Positions 54,395 to 64,000 of a stretch of 64,000 nt of DNA are shown one piece after another. Within the stretch, counting starts at the first letter, position 1, and every line of letters begins with the position of its first letter. This DNA is from Rhipicephalus microplus. Taxonomy: Eukaryota > Arthropoda > Arachnida > Ixodida > Ixodidae. The translations under genes were made by a program, and so were the position numbers. Under the pieces are notes generated by a model. That model was not told where the DNA came from, searched no databases, and worked only from the letters and a program-made list of their open reading frames with translations. The stretch covers positions 457,684,376-457,748,375 of the forward strand of contig NC_134710.1 in assembly GCF_043290135.1 (NCBI RefSeq), given 5' to 3'.

Positions 54395-54623
54395 GCGCCA
54401 CCGTGGTGGTCTAGTGGCTAAGATACTCGGCTGCTGACCAGGGCACCCGGCTGCGGTGGCTGCACTTTCGATGGAGGCGAAAATGCTGTTGGCCTGAGTG
54501 CTCAGATTTATGTGCAAGTTGAAGAACTCCAGGTGGCCAAAATTTTGAGACACCTCCACTACAGCATCTCTCATATTCATATGATGGTTTTGGGACGTCG
54601 ACCCAACAAAGAAATCAGTAGGC
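54395..54623 (+). mobile_element. Ruka-like SINE with internal deletion in the tRNA head
   Basis: The head has GTGGTCTAGTGGCTAAGATA, but the sequence jumps from GCTGCTGACC to AGGGCACCCGGCTGCGG, deleting most of the B box. The body follows to GGTTTTGGGACG. Probable target duplication ATAAATGAGAACT (54382-54394) and ATAATGGCAACT (54624-54635). Without a B box it should not be transcribed from its own promoter. Confidence 0.85.
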
Positions 54624-54726
54624 ATAATGGCAACTAACAGACAATGATGCAAAGTGAAGTATAAGGGATGTGTTTAGAAGTAAATGTAACCTAAAGTGAA
54701 GAAAGAAATGTCGAGCAAAAGATAAC

Positions 54727-54800
54727 TTGCTGCCAACAGGGACTGAACCTGCGACGATCGACCAATGCGTTCAATGCTCTACCACTGAACTGTAAGATTT
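54727..54800 (-). repeat. tRNA-like SINE head or tRNA pseudogene
   Basis: On the minus strand ACAGTTCAGTGGTAGAGCA (A box) and CAGGTTCAGTCCCTG (B box and T-arm, stem paired) are spaced as in a tRNA. The 3' acceptor TTGGCAG has no complement at the 5' side (AAAATCT), so a working tRNA is unlikely. Confidence 0.45.
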
Positions 54801-56014
54801 TAATCTTTTCATCTACTCTATAGGTTATTTAAATGCAATTAAACGTCGGAGAATTATTCGGTGCCCTCCGAAGCCTTGATGGCGAATCTGGAACACTCGT
54901 TTTTTGCCCGTTGGTGTCACCTAGCTTGCGATCTCAACAAGCTGGCAGCTGAACCAGCAGCAAGTTGTCTTTCCGTCCTCATTTCTTTCTAAATATTTAC
55001 AATACAATAAAATGCCCCATACATTCCTTTGTATCATGCTTGTATTGCAAATTGCAGGTATCAAATAGGTAATTTGGTTCCTACCCATTATCAGGGGAAT
55101 TCAAAAAGTAAACGAAGTTTGAGAAAAGGTACATTTATTTTGATACTGACAAACTTAAACACACATTATTTTTCTTCGCAACTTTTACTAACTGCAGCAT
55201 TCCGCGGCCCACATTGCACAAGTTTTTTTTATTTCATTAGGAAAAATATATCGGGTTGTACTTGTAGCCGATTTCACACAGTATCAATGGCTTCTGCACC
55301 AATGGGAATTTTTTTGTGAATGCTTCAATGCTATAAAAGTGCTTGAAGTCAAGTTTGGACTGCATAGAGGGTGTTCCAGCAATTGGAATTCCAGCTCTTA
55401 TACCCTTAATGACTAAAGTGAAATTATGAGTGAAAGGTTCTATAGAAGTTTTGCCGAGTCAAGGAATTCAGTGCTGTATACACGCACTGTCAACAAATAA
55501 TTGTGCGAGAGAGGAAAAGAGGTTTTACTATTTGAAATCCCGTCTTATACATAATTTGCTTATTATCATTATTTTTTTATTCGTAAATGGTCATACCTTT
55601 CTATTTAATTGGCGTTGTGCCATGCTCTGAGCAGTCCTGCATGAAATGCCTTTTTGATGTTCTGTGTTACATCTAGACACTCATAGTTGTACATTCGAGC
55701 ACACGTGGTACTCAAAATAAACGTTTTACTTTGAAATTGTGTTCTTCTATATTTGAAGGGAACTCATACAAAATATTTGGGAACTGCAGTCAAAAGCTGC
55801 AGCTGCCAATATAGCTTACGAGTACTAAAAGTCTTGGCTCAATTCTAAAATATATATTTTGAACAATTGTTCACTTTGCATATAATAAAATTTTCAGTGA
55901 ACCTATCATAGTGCCTCGCTGTGGCTAACACAATGTCAAGCATGTGGCGCGTTTAAGAACTGCAATATAAAAAGCCTAATTGAAGTATACTGAAGCTTTT
56001 AAGTATTAGTGTCT
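54801..56014. other. Unassigned AT-rich sequence
   Basis: No supported gene or repeat. Confidence 0.45.
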
Positions 56015-56027
56015 GTTAGAGATAATT

Positions 56028-56266
56028 GCCCCACCACAGTTGTCTAGTGGCTGAGGTGTTCGGCTGCTGACCCGCAGGTCGCGGGATTGAATCCCGGCTG
56101 CCGCGGCTGCATCTTTGATGGTGGCGAAAACGCTAGAGGCCCCTGTGCTCAGACTTCGGCCGACGCTAAAAAACCCTAGGTGTTCACAATTTCCAGACTC
56201 CTCCACTGTGGCGTCTCTTATAATCATATACTGGTTTAGGGACTTAAACCACACATATCAATCATT
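56028..56266 (+). mobile_element. tRNA-derived SINE (Ruka-like)
   Basis: Full-length copy, diverged: TTGTCTAGTGGCTGAGG and GGGATTGAATCCCGG boxes, body to GGTTTAGGGACTTAAACC. Target duplication GTTAGAGATAATT (56015-56027) and GTTTGAGATTATT (56267-56279). Confidence 0.9.
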
Positions 56267-56292
56267 GTTTGAGATTATTCTCAATTTGACAG

Positions 56293-56429
56293 GGCGTGAC
56301 GATAGTTATAGCGCGAGAACAAAACGATGACACAGAGACAAGAAGGACACTTGTCTCTGTGTCATCGTTTTGTTCTCGCGCTATAACTATCGTCATGCCA
56401 TACCAACTAGCCCAAGCTGCCACACTTCT
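56293..56429. mobile_element. Minimal PLE-like palindromic insertion
   Basis: 50-bp arms 56293-56342 and 56350-56399 are complementary except for one position noticed (GGCGTGACG versus CGTCATGCC), with a 7-nt loop AAGGACA. A 30-bp unpaired tail containing ACCAACTAGCCCAAGC follows, like the tail of the large PLE (CCAACTGGCCC at 19790). Flanks AATTTGACAGGGC (56283-56295) and AAATTGACAGGGC (56430-56442) look like the target duplication. Confidence 0.7.
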
Positions 56430-56442
56430 AAATTGACAGGGC

Positions 56443-58230
56443 GGCTGTGACAAGTGCACGCCCTAATGCAAACAAATGTGATGGGACCGCCCATCGCACA
56501 AGTGCCTGTATTTAGAATCGCCCGTTTCCCTGAAGCAAGAAGAATACTCATTTGGCAAGGTACATAAATAACATCTCAGATAATAGTATACAAAACATTG
56601 TTAATGTGAAATATAGTTTTCTTTTAACACTGTGTAACACCCTTTAATTTATCCTTGTAGCCTTTCCTAAGGACATCTGTTTTGGTTATCACTGACCAAT
56701 AATGAATAGATTTGTTATTTCAAGAGGGTTGAGACAGTGATGGAAAACCTGTTTTATGCCGTTTTAGCACGTTGATTCAGCACATACTGAAGGTTATTAG
56801 GGAAATTTATGGAAGTTATCGGTGGCCAACAGTCAATAAATTAATGGGTGAGTGCTTTGAAGATGGTCGATATAGTGCTAGGCAACCTTTGTAGTACTGT
56901 CTTTAGCACATTGATTCAGCGTCTACTGAACGTTATTTTGGAAATCTTTATTTGTTCTCGGTGGCTAATAGTCGATATATTGTTGATAGCTGGTGTACAC
57001 GGCATTCTTAGGACGGTGAACTTACAGTCAATAGGTTCTGCCAACTTTTCCTAATAAAACGTTTATTGGCATTTAGTACAAATGTTTGTGACGGGTGAAA
57101 GCACCAAACAAAACTGTATGGCTGATCTTTGGCTGCTATCAAACGTAAATACTACACAATTGAGAACGCACTTGGATGTACCTCTATTCATGAGATGTGA
57201 AAGAAGTGATGCAATGAGTGAAGGCATTTTTGAGCAGATGTATACAGAATATAACATTTCAGCGGCATGTGAGTGAGCACGCGCCGATATATGCAGTCAG
57301 TGTGTGCTATCGTGAGCAACGTTAGCTCGAACACCGAATTCATGATTATTCGACAATTACTAGCTCACAAGATGAACAATTATACGTAGTGAAGGGGGAC
57401 TAGAGTTCACTTACCTGTTGTCTTGCTCTGAGTATTTGCAGTTTATTGGTACTTGCTTTATAGGTTTGATATGGGACATGCTTGCGAGCAATGGTGCTGG
57501 TTCAACGAAAGCGGTGTTTTTTTGCGTGGGCGCATTCAAACATTGTTAAGCAAAGAATGGTGATGGCACGCTTATGCAAGGAAAAAAAAGTCTTGCGCAC
57601 ATAAGACGAGCCGTATATTTTTCAGCTGGCAACTGATTGCCTCTAATAGGCGCGGTATTTTTGCTGCTCGTCAGTGCATTGGTTTTCGAGAACGCGTTAG
57701 CATGGCAAAAGAAGATAGATGCAGACGTTCACCCATGAATAGAGTTAAAAATTAGAAATATAGCAGCTATTTACATATGTGTAGGAAGTCGCATGACCCG
57801 AGGAGTGTAGGGAAATGATATGCTGTTAGGGTTGTGTTTGGTGCCCTAAATAAGCGTAGGCACCTTTGTTCGCTACGGCACAAAAGATAGCAGGGGTCTG
57901 CAGAAGGCAAAGAAAAATGCGGTCAAAGGCATGCCAGTTGTTTTGACAATTGCGTAAAAATCGATTTCAAATTCTTTTTTTTACCAAAAGTACAGTGGCC
58001 ATACTAGTCAATGTATCAGCATGCGTCCCAGTGAGCATTGAAATAATTGACTGGAGCCGTATTTTTTCGCATCATAACAACAATTACGAAAACGTAGCGC
58101 CATCATCAACGGCACAATAATTGTTTATAATCAACCTAATCAGAGAATGGGATTACTTTAAGGGTCATTCCATGTCACAAATGACGCCGACTCTTGTGCA
58201 AGTCCACCTTTTCGGTTGCCACTAAACAAG
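56443..58230. other. Unassigned sequence
   Basis: No supported gene. At about 58154 the words TTTAAGGGTCATTCCATG look like the TTAA-flanked end of a DNA transposon, but no opposite end was found. Confidence 0.4.
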
Positions 58231-58356
58231 AAATTGAGCTTTACTAATCGATTGCAAACGCGAGCCTTGGTTGAGTAAGGAAGTCTAGAGTTTAAATTGA
58301 GCTTTACTAATCGATTGCAAACGCGAGCCTTGGTTGAGTAAGGAAGTCTAGAGTTT
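58231..58356. repeat. Exact 63-bp tandem duplication
   Basis: 58231-58293 and 58294-58356 are the same sequence (start AAATTGAGCTTTACTAATCG, end CTAGAGTTT). I found no mismatch, so it is a very recent duplication or an assembly artefact. Confidence 0.95.
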
Positions 58357-59690
58357 CACGAAAGATTGTCTGGTAAGCACTAGGCATGGCCGTAAGGTAA
58401 AAAGACCTGGACCAAAAACGCCCAAAATTTATGTTTTTTCCAGTCGGTGTCTTGTTTTTTTTCTTCCGACCACCTTTGTTGATAAAATTTTTGTGCTTCG
58501 GTATGACACGTGCTCTTGACCACCATTTTAGTATATAGTTTTTTTACGCATGCAGTTAACTTTCAATGCACTCTTTAAGAAATCCAGACACAGCGCAAAG
58601 ACTTTTCCCGTGAGTGCTTGACTACCCGTTGGCGGTGCTCGTGTGCTTGGAATGGTGTATTGACGTTGATTTACATTAGGGTAAAACTGGTGGTCTCAGC
58701 TGGTGTATTGTTTTCGTGTGGTGGATCGGGGCAAGCACAAAATCTTCTCATAAAGCTCTATTTCTCACTCTCTCTCGGACCCATTGCAGTGTGTAAGCGG
58801 GCCACCAGCTCAAGCAACACGCACACTCATAGTTTATTCAGCGCCTATAGTAAAAACATAACTAAATAGGACTGAACAACACGAGCGCGTTTCTTGATAG
58901 ACTGCTAGTTTACAATAAAAATCAACGGGCATTAGAAGGAGCTAAAATTAGAGATAGTGAAGAAACGTATGATGTCAAAAAGATAGCTCACGAGTGCTCT
59001 TGAGCATTCTTTATTGATTACACAATTTTTTCGCCATGGGAAGAAAAACACTGAAAAGGTTTTTCTGTATGACGTCAGTTTTGAAGTGAAGTATCTCCAA
59101 GTTTACCGACGTATGGCAGTTCATACACCGTGTGCAAGAATATTAGGCCAAATGCCGGAGTTTGTGAATCTCATCAAGTAAACTGCTCCTGAAGTGCGCA
59201 CTCCTTATGCCGACGGGACACCTGCAAAGCGCCTGTCAAGAAGGTTGTGCATAGGAGAGAGACGCGTAGTGCGCTTTGTAGCAAAAAAAAAACAATGCTA
59301 AGTGAATGCATTCTACTAAAGGTACAGCTTTTCTTGGACGCATAAGGGATGTAATGGCAGCATTAGTTGCAAGGAAGCTTTGCGTATGCCTGCTGAAAAA
59401 GTTCGTAAATCTGTCCTCCGGCAGTTTTGTAACGTGGTCAATAGTATGACAGAACTGTAGTCAAAATGAAACTGAACAGTTCGTTCGATGAACTTGTGCC
59501 CAGCGAAACAAAGAAACAATCAAAGTGCAACGATTGTTTGGACTGGAAAAAACTGAGCAGCGTATCAGGCATGTCGGCATTTGTACTTGTGACATTGAAG
59601 GCTGAAGCTTTATCGTAAGCGGCCACATTTATCCAATAAAATCTACTTTTCAATAAGCCGCCCTGGTCGAAGCACTTCAAACCGTCACCT
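58357..59690. other. Unassigned sequence
   Basis: Short frames on both strands; none recognised. A CTCACTCTCTCTCGG pyrimidine patch is at about 58766. Confidence 0.4.
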
Positions 59691-59815
59691 TAGGCTGCAT
59701 CAACACCATTGACGGATGGTGGGATAGGACACGAGTTAATCCCCTCGTCTCCCACCTCACCGACAGGTAACTGCCAGACTTGAAATAAAGTTTATTCATT
59801 CATTTATCAAAACTC
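59691..59815 (+). mobile_element. LINE 3' end fragment
   Basis: Contains GGATGGTGGGATAGGACACG and CTGCCAGACTTGAAATAAAG, ending TTTATTCATTCATTTATC. The AATAAAGTTT plus (ATTC)n tail is the form of a 5'-truncated LINE end; I recall a similar tick LINE tail. Confidence 0.4.
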
Positions 59816-60017
59816 TGCACGCACTTCATCAGAAGACTCTAAAATATTAAACACGGTTCCCGGGTCCCCCGCTTTATCATCCTTCATGCAGTGCTTAGCG
59901 TGTAAAAAGCCAGCTACATACATCTTGCGAAGTGAGCGTATGCTCGTGCTAATTTTCACAAAAGATTTATTGCTATCTGACTAAATAATATATTTGATTA
60001 CTGGTGTTATAAAGTCA

Positions 60018-60155
60018 CGATGTGATTGCGGGATGCCATAGTGGAGGGGTTTTGAAATGTTGACCTTCTGGTGTTTTTAACGTGACTCTAAATCTAAATG
60101 CACGGACCTTCAGCATTTAGTCTCTCTCAAACTGCAGCCCCCGCAGCAGGAATAC
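60018..60155 (-). mobile_element. Degenerate Ruka-like SINE fragment
   Basis: In order on the plus strand the reverse of the SINE body can be followed: CCATAGTGGAGGGGTTTTGA, GTTGACCTTCTGGTG, TTTAACGTGACTCTAAATCT and GCAGCCCCCGCAGCAGGAAT. Strongly diverged and lacking much of the head. Confidence 0.55.
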
Positions 60156-60476
60156 CTTACTGAGGAAAGTTTGCTTTAACGGTCGCCTTAGTGCGTCACA
60201 CAAGCGACATGATTTTGATCGATTCCGCTGTGCTCGCGCTTTCAATGAATCGTTTTATGCGCTTGACGACAGCAAAACAAGTTCATCCGCAGAAACTGCT
60301 TGTAGTCCATCGGTGTGATTTCTCTCGTTTTCTGCATAGAAGAGTCGTCTGACCATCTGTTGGTTTCCACGCCTCCAAGTCAAATATCCGCAGATGAATC
60401 AACCACAGAATATGCGTTGCGCCTGACTGTCGCAAACAAGGTTTTCCCCAGTGAGCGTTATCTCACACGGCACCGA

Positions 60477-60483
60477 TATAAAG
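60477..60483 (+). promoter_or_regulatory. TATA box of a candidate host gene
   Basis: TATAAAG lies 74 bp upstream of the ATG of a signal-peptide exon, leaving room for a start site around 60505-60510 and a short 5' untranslated region. Confidence 0.45.
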
Positions 60484-60550
60484 CTTGCAAGAGCGCCGTT
60501 GTGTGCAGAACCTTGGTCAGACTGATGCGCGGCACATCCTCTGCGTCACA

Positions 60551-60614
60551 ATGCATTTACACAAGGAAATCTTGCTAATCTTCCTATTGCTAGGACTGGC
60601 ATATGGAAGCTCAG
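60551..60614 (+). CDS. First coding exon of a secreted protein (signal peptide)
   Basis: ATG at 60551 opens MHLHKEILLIFLLLGLAYGS then S and one extra base before the donor TCAG|GTGAGA at 60614/60615. The residues form a standard eukaryotic signal peptide: a charged start, a nine-residue hydrophobic core (ILLIFLLLG) and a small-residue cleavage region (AYGSS). The intron phase is 1, as is common after signal-peptide exons of secreted tick proteins (Kunitz, TIL, defensin and similar). A TATA box lies 74 bp upstream. No second exon was recognised downstream; the sequence there is AT microsatellite and LTR-element DNA, so the rest of the gene may be beyond the window or the exon may be orphaned. 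The mature protein cannot be named. Confidence 0.55.
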
Positions 60615-60732
60615 GTGAGAGACGCCTCCCTTCAGCGATTGGTGCTTTCTTTGTGAGTGCAAAATTGAACTCCCTCAGAGAAGCTCGACTAATATATTTT
60701 GCTCTGAGAGTTCACTAGGAACCCGTGTCCCG

Positions 60733-60853
<121 letters not shown>

Positions 60854-61094
60854 TGCCACGACAGGTTGGCCACGTTCAAGTAGCCGCCGCAATCATCATG
60901 GCAAGAGCACCAGAAAGACCCGGCTGGCATGCGCCACGCGTTCGTGCGCTCCAACAACGAGGAAGAGGAAGCTAGTTGAATCTGCGCCTCTCGGCTACTC
61001 GGACTCGACGACCATAGTCATTAGACTTGTGGGCACAAGTTCGCCCTAATAAATTTGCTTGTTTTTTTAGCCTGTCTGCCTCAGCATCGCTACA
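60854..61094 (+). repeat. LTR of a Gypsy-type element, plus orientation
   Basis: TGCCACGACAGG...CATCGCTACA, 241 bp, TG...CA bounded, with a polyadenylation-like CCCTAATAAATTTGCTTG near the end. The same LTR occurs inverted at 61150-61354. A 14-bp stretch TGGGCACAAGTTCG is present here and absent there. Confidence 0.7.
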
Positions 61095-61143
61095 GTTTTT
61101 CGCCGTTGACATTGACGACAAGTTTTCACGTAGCGCTACAATA
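61095..61143 (-). pseudogene. Short integrase fragment between inverted LTRs
   Basis: On the minus strand GTAGCGCTACGTGAAAACTT and the bases after it repeat the start of the integrase at 62393 (encoding RYVKTCRQCQRR there). It therefore duplicates about 45 bp of pol next to the plus-oriented LTR. Confidence 0.65.
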
Positions 61144-61149
61144 TGTTTA

Positions 61150-61354
61150 ATAAAAAAAAACAAGCAACTTTATTAGGGCAAGTCTAATGACTATGGTCGT
61201 CAAGTCCGAGTAGCCGAAAGGCACAGATTCAACTAACTTCCTCTTCCTCGTTCTTGGAGCGCACGAACGCGTGGCTCATGCCAGCCGGGTCTTGCTGGTG
61301 CTCTTGCCATGATGATTGCGGCGGCTACTTGAACGTGGCCAACCTGTCGCGGCA
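61150..61354 (-). repeat. LTR of a Gypsy-type element, minus orientation, truncated
   Basis: The reverse copy of 60854-61060, about 94% alike by eye. It ends soon after the T-run following TAATAAAGTTGCTTG and lacks the last 26 bp or so of the full LTR. It is the expected LTR downstream of the minus-strand integrase. Confidence 0.7.
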
Positions 61355-61419
61355 TTATCCCCCTCCTCAGACACATCGTCCCGATGCTTGAGAGAGTGAA
61401 ATGATACATGCGCCCTCTC

Positions 61420-62393
61420 ACTCGTTTTCCGACAATTTGTCATGATAGGGCTTCATGCGGACTACGTGTACCACTTCCGTGGTATTTATTGCGGCGTCTT
61501 GAGCTCACGTGTACCACGGATCTGACTTCATAAGTGACGTCGCTGATACGGTTGAGTACTTCATAAGGGCCGAAGTATCGACAAAGAAGCTTTTCAGAGA
61601 GTCCGCGGCGGCGCACTGGGATTCATATCCACACTTTGTCACCAGGATGATAAAGTGCGTCACTGCGTCGCTTGTTGTACCGACTAGAGTCGACGCGCTG
61701 TTGACGGCGTATTCGGTATCTTGCCATTGGTCGTGTTTCTTCGGCTCTTTGCAAGAAGTCATCCAAGTAAGGTAGATAGCTGTTTTCGTCCTGTAGTGGT
61801 AACATGGCATCCAGTGGAGTGGTCACTCTTCGGCCGAATATTAGATCGAAAGGGGCAACGTGGGTTGTTTCTTGAACGGCTGCATTATATGCGAATGTTA
61901 CGTAGGGTAATATTTCATCCCTCTGTTTATGTTCAACATCGACATACATTGACAGCATGTCGGTCAGAGTTCTGTTGAGGCGTTCGGTTATGCCATTTGA
62001 CTGAGGGTGATACGCCGTTGTTCTTCTGTGATCGGTATTTGTCATGCGCATCAGACATTGCATAAGGTCTGCAGTAAATGCGGTGCCCCGATCCTTAATA
62101 ACTACGATGGGTGCACCATGTCTGAGCACTATGTTATTCACGAAGAACTTGGCGACTTCGGCTGCTGTCGCACTGTACAGAGAGTCAGTCTCAGCATAAC
62201 GGGTCAGATAGTCTGTATCCATGACAATCCATTTCTTGCCTGCACATGATGTCGGGAAAGGTCCTAAGAAGTCCATGCCGACTTGTTGGAAGGGGGCATC
62301 CGGAGGGTCTATTGGATGGAGAAGGTTGGCTGGTTTTACGGCTGGAGTTTTGCGCCGTTGACATTGACGACAAGTTTTCACGTAGCGCTGCAA
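61420..62393 (-). pseudogene. Gypsy integrase (conventional position next to the LTR)
   Basis: A 256-codon minus-strand frame (62393-61623) begins in the zinc-binding domain (RYVKTCRQCQRRK). The core has FQQVGMDFLGPFP (first catalytic Asp), VVIKDRGTAFTADLMQ (second Asp; usually SDRG), RRTTAYHPQSNGITERLNRT (Glu) and LPYVTFAYNAAVQETTHVAP with FDLIFGR. The C-terminal module has HPGDKVWI, then after a stop and frame change IPVRRRGLSEKLLCRYFGPY and SDVTYEV. The pol end lies within about 150 bp of the LTR at 61354, the normal Ty3/Gypsy order, unlike the element at 28598. RT and the rest are missing; the sequence is cut at 62393. Confidence 0.88.
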
Positions 62394-62395
62394 TA

Positions 62396-62554
62396 TTCTG
62401 TCCTTTTCCCCCTTTTATCTCTCCCCCCTCTGAATAGAGATTGTATAAAGCTGAGCACCAAGAAACTGTACCTTCAATCCTGATGAAGACCAGACTCTAG
62501 GCCGAAACGTCGAAATAAACCACGTTGTGACCACTCACGGAAGATCCACTTGAC

Positions 62555-62560
<6 letters not shown>
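62396..62560 (+). mobile_element. Penelope-like 3' or terminal region
   Basis: T- and C-rich CCTTTTCCCCCTTTTATCTC, then TAGAGATTGTATAAAGCTGA and a hammerhead-like core followed by CGAAATAAACCACGTTGTGA, the CGTCGAAATAAA word common to PLE terminal repeats. It starts exactly where the integrase fragment ends and runs into a (TA)n tract. No coding. Confidence 0.55.
62480..62513 (+). ncRNA. Hammerhead-ribozyme-like motif
   Basis: CTGATGA (62480-62486) and CGAAAC (62503-62508) have the spacing of the two conserved boxes of a hammerhead ribozyme. Between them AGACC...GGCC could form a short stem II, and GTC follows at 62509-62511. PLEs are known to carry minimal hammerheads. Stem II has one mismatch and stems I and III are not demonstrated, so activity is uncertain. 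Confidence 0.4.
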
Positions 62561-62603
<43 letters not shown>

Positions 62604-62627
62604 TTATTTATTTATATATATATATAG
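62557..62627. repeat. (TA)n microsatellite
   Basis: About 70 bp of TA with TATTTATTTATTTATA interruptions. Confidence 0.95.
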
Positions 62628-62950
62628 TCTGCCGCAGCTATCCTTAGCAGGAGTTTTAAAATATGCCGACACACGGAATTACGACGTGGCATGCTGTTGA
62701 GTGTTGCCTGGAGTTATTGATACTATTTTTTGTGTTTTAAAGTAAGTTTTTAGTGTATTTATTTGATTAACCAAATTTTGAAGGAACGAAGATGGATGAA
62801 AAGTTTCAGTGACAAAGTTGAACGTCGGTTTTCAAAACGTCTGTATAGAGCTTTTAAAACTTTATACCGGTGAAGTAGTTGCTCGTTAGTGTTTTTCTGC
62901 TTACTACAAATGCCTGCGAAATACCAAAGTACGTCTTGAGAAAGGCCTCT
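62628..62950. other. Unassigned sequence
   Basis: No supported feature between the microsatellite and the RTE tail. Confidence 0.5.
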
Positions 62951-64000
62951 ATATCATCATCATCATCATCATCAGCCTGACTACGTCCACTGCAGGACAA
63001 AGGCGTCTCCCATGTTCCGCCAGTTAACCCGGTCCTGTGCTTGGTGCTGCCAATGTATCCCCTCAAACTTCTTAATCTCGTCGTCCCACCTAACCTTCTG
63101 TCTCCCCCTAACCCGCTTCCCTTCTCTGGGAATGCAGTTAGTTACCCTTAATGACCAGCGGTTATCCTGTCTACGCGCCCAATGCCCAGCCCATGTCCAT
63201 TTCCTCTTCTTTATTTCAACTATGATATCCTTAACCCCCGTTTGTCCCCTAATCCACTCTGCTCTCTTCTTGTCTCTTAAGGTTACACCTACCATTTTCT
63301 TTCCATTGCTCGCTGCGTCGTCGTCAATTTAAGCTGAACCCTCTTTGTAAGTCTCCAGGTTTCTGCTCCGTAGCTAAGTACCGGCAAGATACAGCTGTTA
63401 CATACCTTCCTCTTGAGGAATAGTGGCAATCCACCTGTCATAATTTGAAAGTGCTCGACAATTGTGCTCCACCCCATTTTTATTCTTCTAGTTACTTCAA
63501 TCTCGTGGTTCGGCTCCGCGGTTATTAGCTGCCCTAAGTAGACATAGTCTTTTACAACTCGAACTGCACTATTACCTATCTCGATGCGCTGCTCTTTTCC
63601 GAGGTTGTTGTACGTTACTTTCGTTTTCTGGAGCTTAATTTTAAGACCCACCTTTCTGCTCTCCTTGTATAACTCTGTAATCATGAGTTGCGATTCGTCC
63701 CCTGAGTTACTCAGCAATGTATTGTCATCGGCGAAGCGCAGGTTACTAAGGTACTCTCCATTAAATTTTATCCCTAACTGTTGCCATTCTAGGCTTCTGA
63801 AAACCTCCTGTAAGCACGCGGTAAATAGCATTGGGGAGATTGTGTCCCCCTGCCTTACACCCTTCTTGATTGGTATTCTGTTGCTTTCTTTATGAAGCAC
63901 TATGGTAGCAGTTGATCCCCTGTAGATTTCTTCCGGGATGTTTATATATACTTCATCTACGCCCTGGTTCCGCAGTGTCCGCATGACGGCTCATATTTCT
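62951..64000 (-). pseudogene. RTE-clade LINE reverse transcriptase, second copy (cut by the window end)
   Basis: Read from 64000 downward: stop-containing EI(stop)AVMRTLRNQGVDE, then 231 open codons with GVRQGDTISPMLFTACL, LRFADDNTLL (FADD), YNNLGKEQRIEIGNSA and WRLTKRVQLKLTTTQRAMER. A one-base deletion in an A-run at about 63296 shifts the frame relative to the copy at 6089-7609 (five A's there, four here). The other frame then continues MVGVTLRDKKRAEWIRGQ to DAFVLQWT and a stop at 62981, followed by (ATC)n. Apart from that frameshift and the upstream stop this part is intact and clearly younger than the 6-kb copy. Confidence 0.92.

Overview
The window looks like nuclear DNA of a hard (ixodid) tick. 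It is AT-rich and has no long uninterrupted host gene. It carries at least five well-preserved and several fragmentary copies of a tRNA-derived SINE that matches the Ruka family described from ixodid ticks, plus RTE, CR1 and RNase H-bearing LINEs, Penelope-like elements (PLEs), Ty3/Gypsy and BEL/Pao remnants. Species assignment is inference; Rhipicephalus or a close relative is my best guess.

Layout. 1-0.8 kb: decayed LINE ORF1 with zinc knuckles (minus). 1.2-4.5 kb: two exon-like pieces of a transposase-like gene (minus) around an intron holding a 0.7-kb tandem duplication. 4.5-4.7 kb: SINE. 5.4 kb: two back-to-back hairpins. 6.1-7.6 kb: 5'-truncated RTE LINE. 7.6-17.1 kb: mostly unassigned, with a TTAA-flanked element end, tRNA-like heads, a BEN-like fragment and an unclassified element around 13.7-14.8 kb. 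17.8-25.0 kb: one CR1 LINE split by a 1.5-kb PLE palindrome, a SINE and a piece of an RNase H LINE. 25.2-27.2 kb: possible terminal exon and two tandem-repeat arrays. 27.2-27.5 kb: LTR-integrase tail. 27.9-34.2 kb: a LINE interrupted by a Gypsy element with both LTRs and a 5-bp target duplication, and by a PLE-like palindrome. 34.9-36.5 kb: BEL/Pao remnant. 40.7-42.1 kb: SINE, an inverted-end element with a 60-bp minisatellite, and another long palindrome. 43.1-46.2 kb: I-like LINE (plus), interrupted by a second I-like LINE (minus, 46.3-50.9 kb). 51-59 kb: repeats in otherwise unassigned DNA. 60.5 kb: the best host-gene signal, a TATA box plus a signal-peptide first exon with a phase-1 splice donor. 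60.7-62.6 kb: AT microsatellites around inverted LTRs, an integrase fragment and a PLE end with a hammerhead-like motif. 62.95 kb to the end: a second RTE copy (minus).

There is no metabolic or regulatory system here. The coding matter is transposon protein: reverse transcriptases, endonucleases, RNase H, integrases, gag proteins and a GIY-YIG nuclease, nearly all with stops or frameshifts. The most interesting features are the Gypsy element whose integrase precedes its reverse transcriptase (as in Gmr1-type elements), the series of long palindromes (three plausibly Penelope insertions, one with 729-bp arms), hammerhead-ribozyme-like cores, and the orphan signal-peptide exon.
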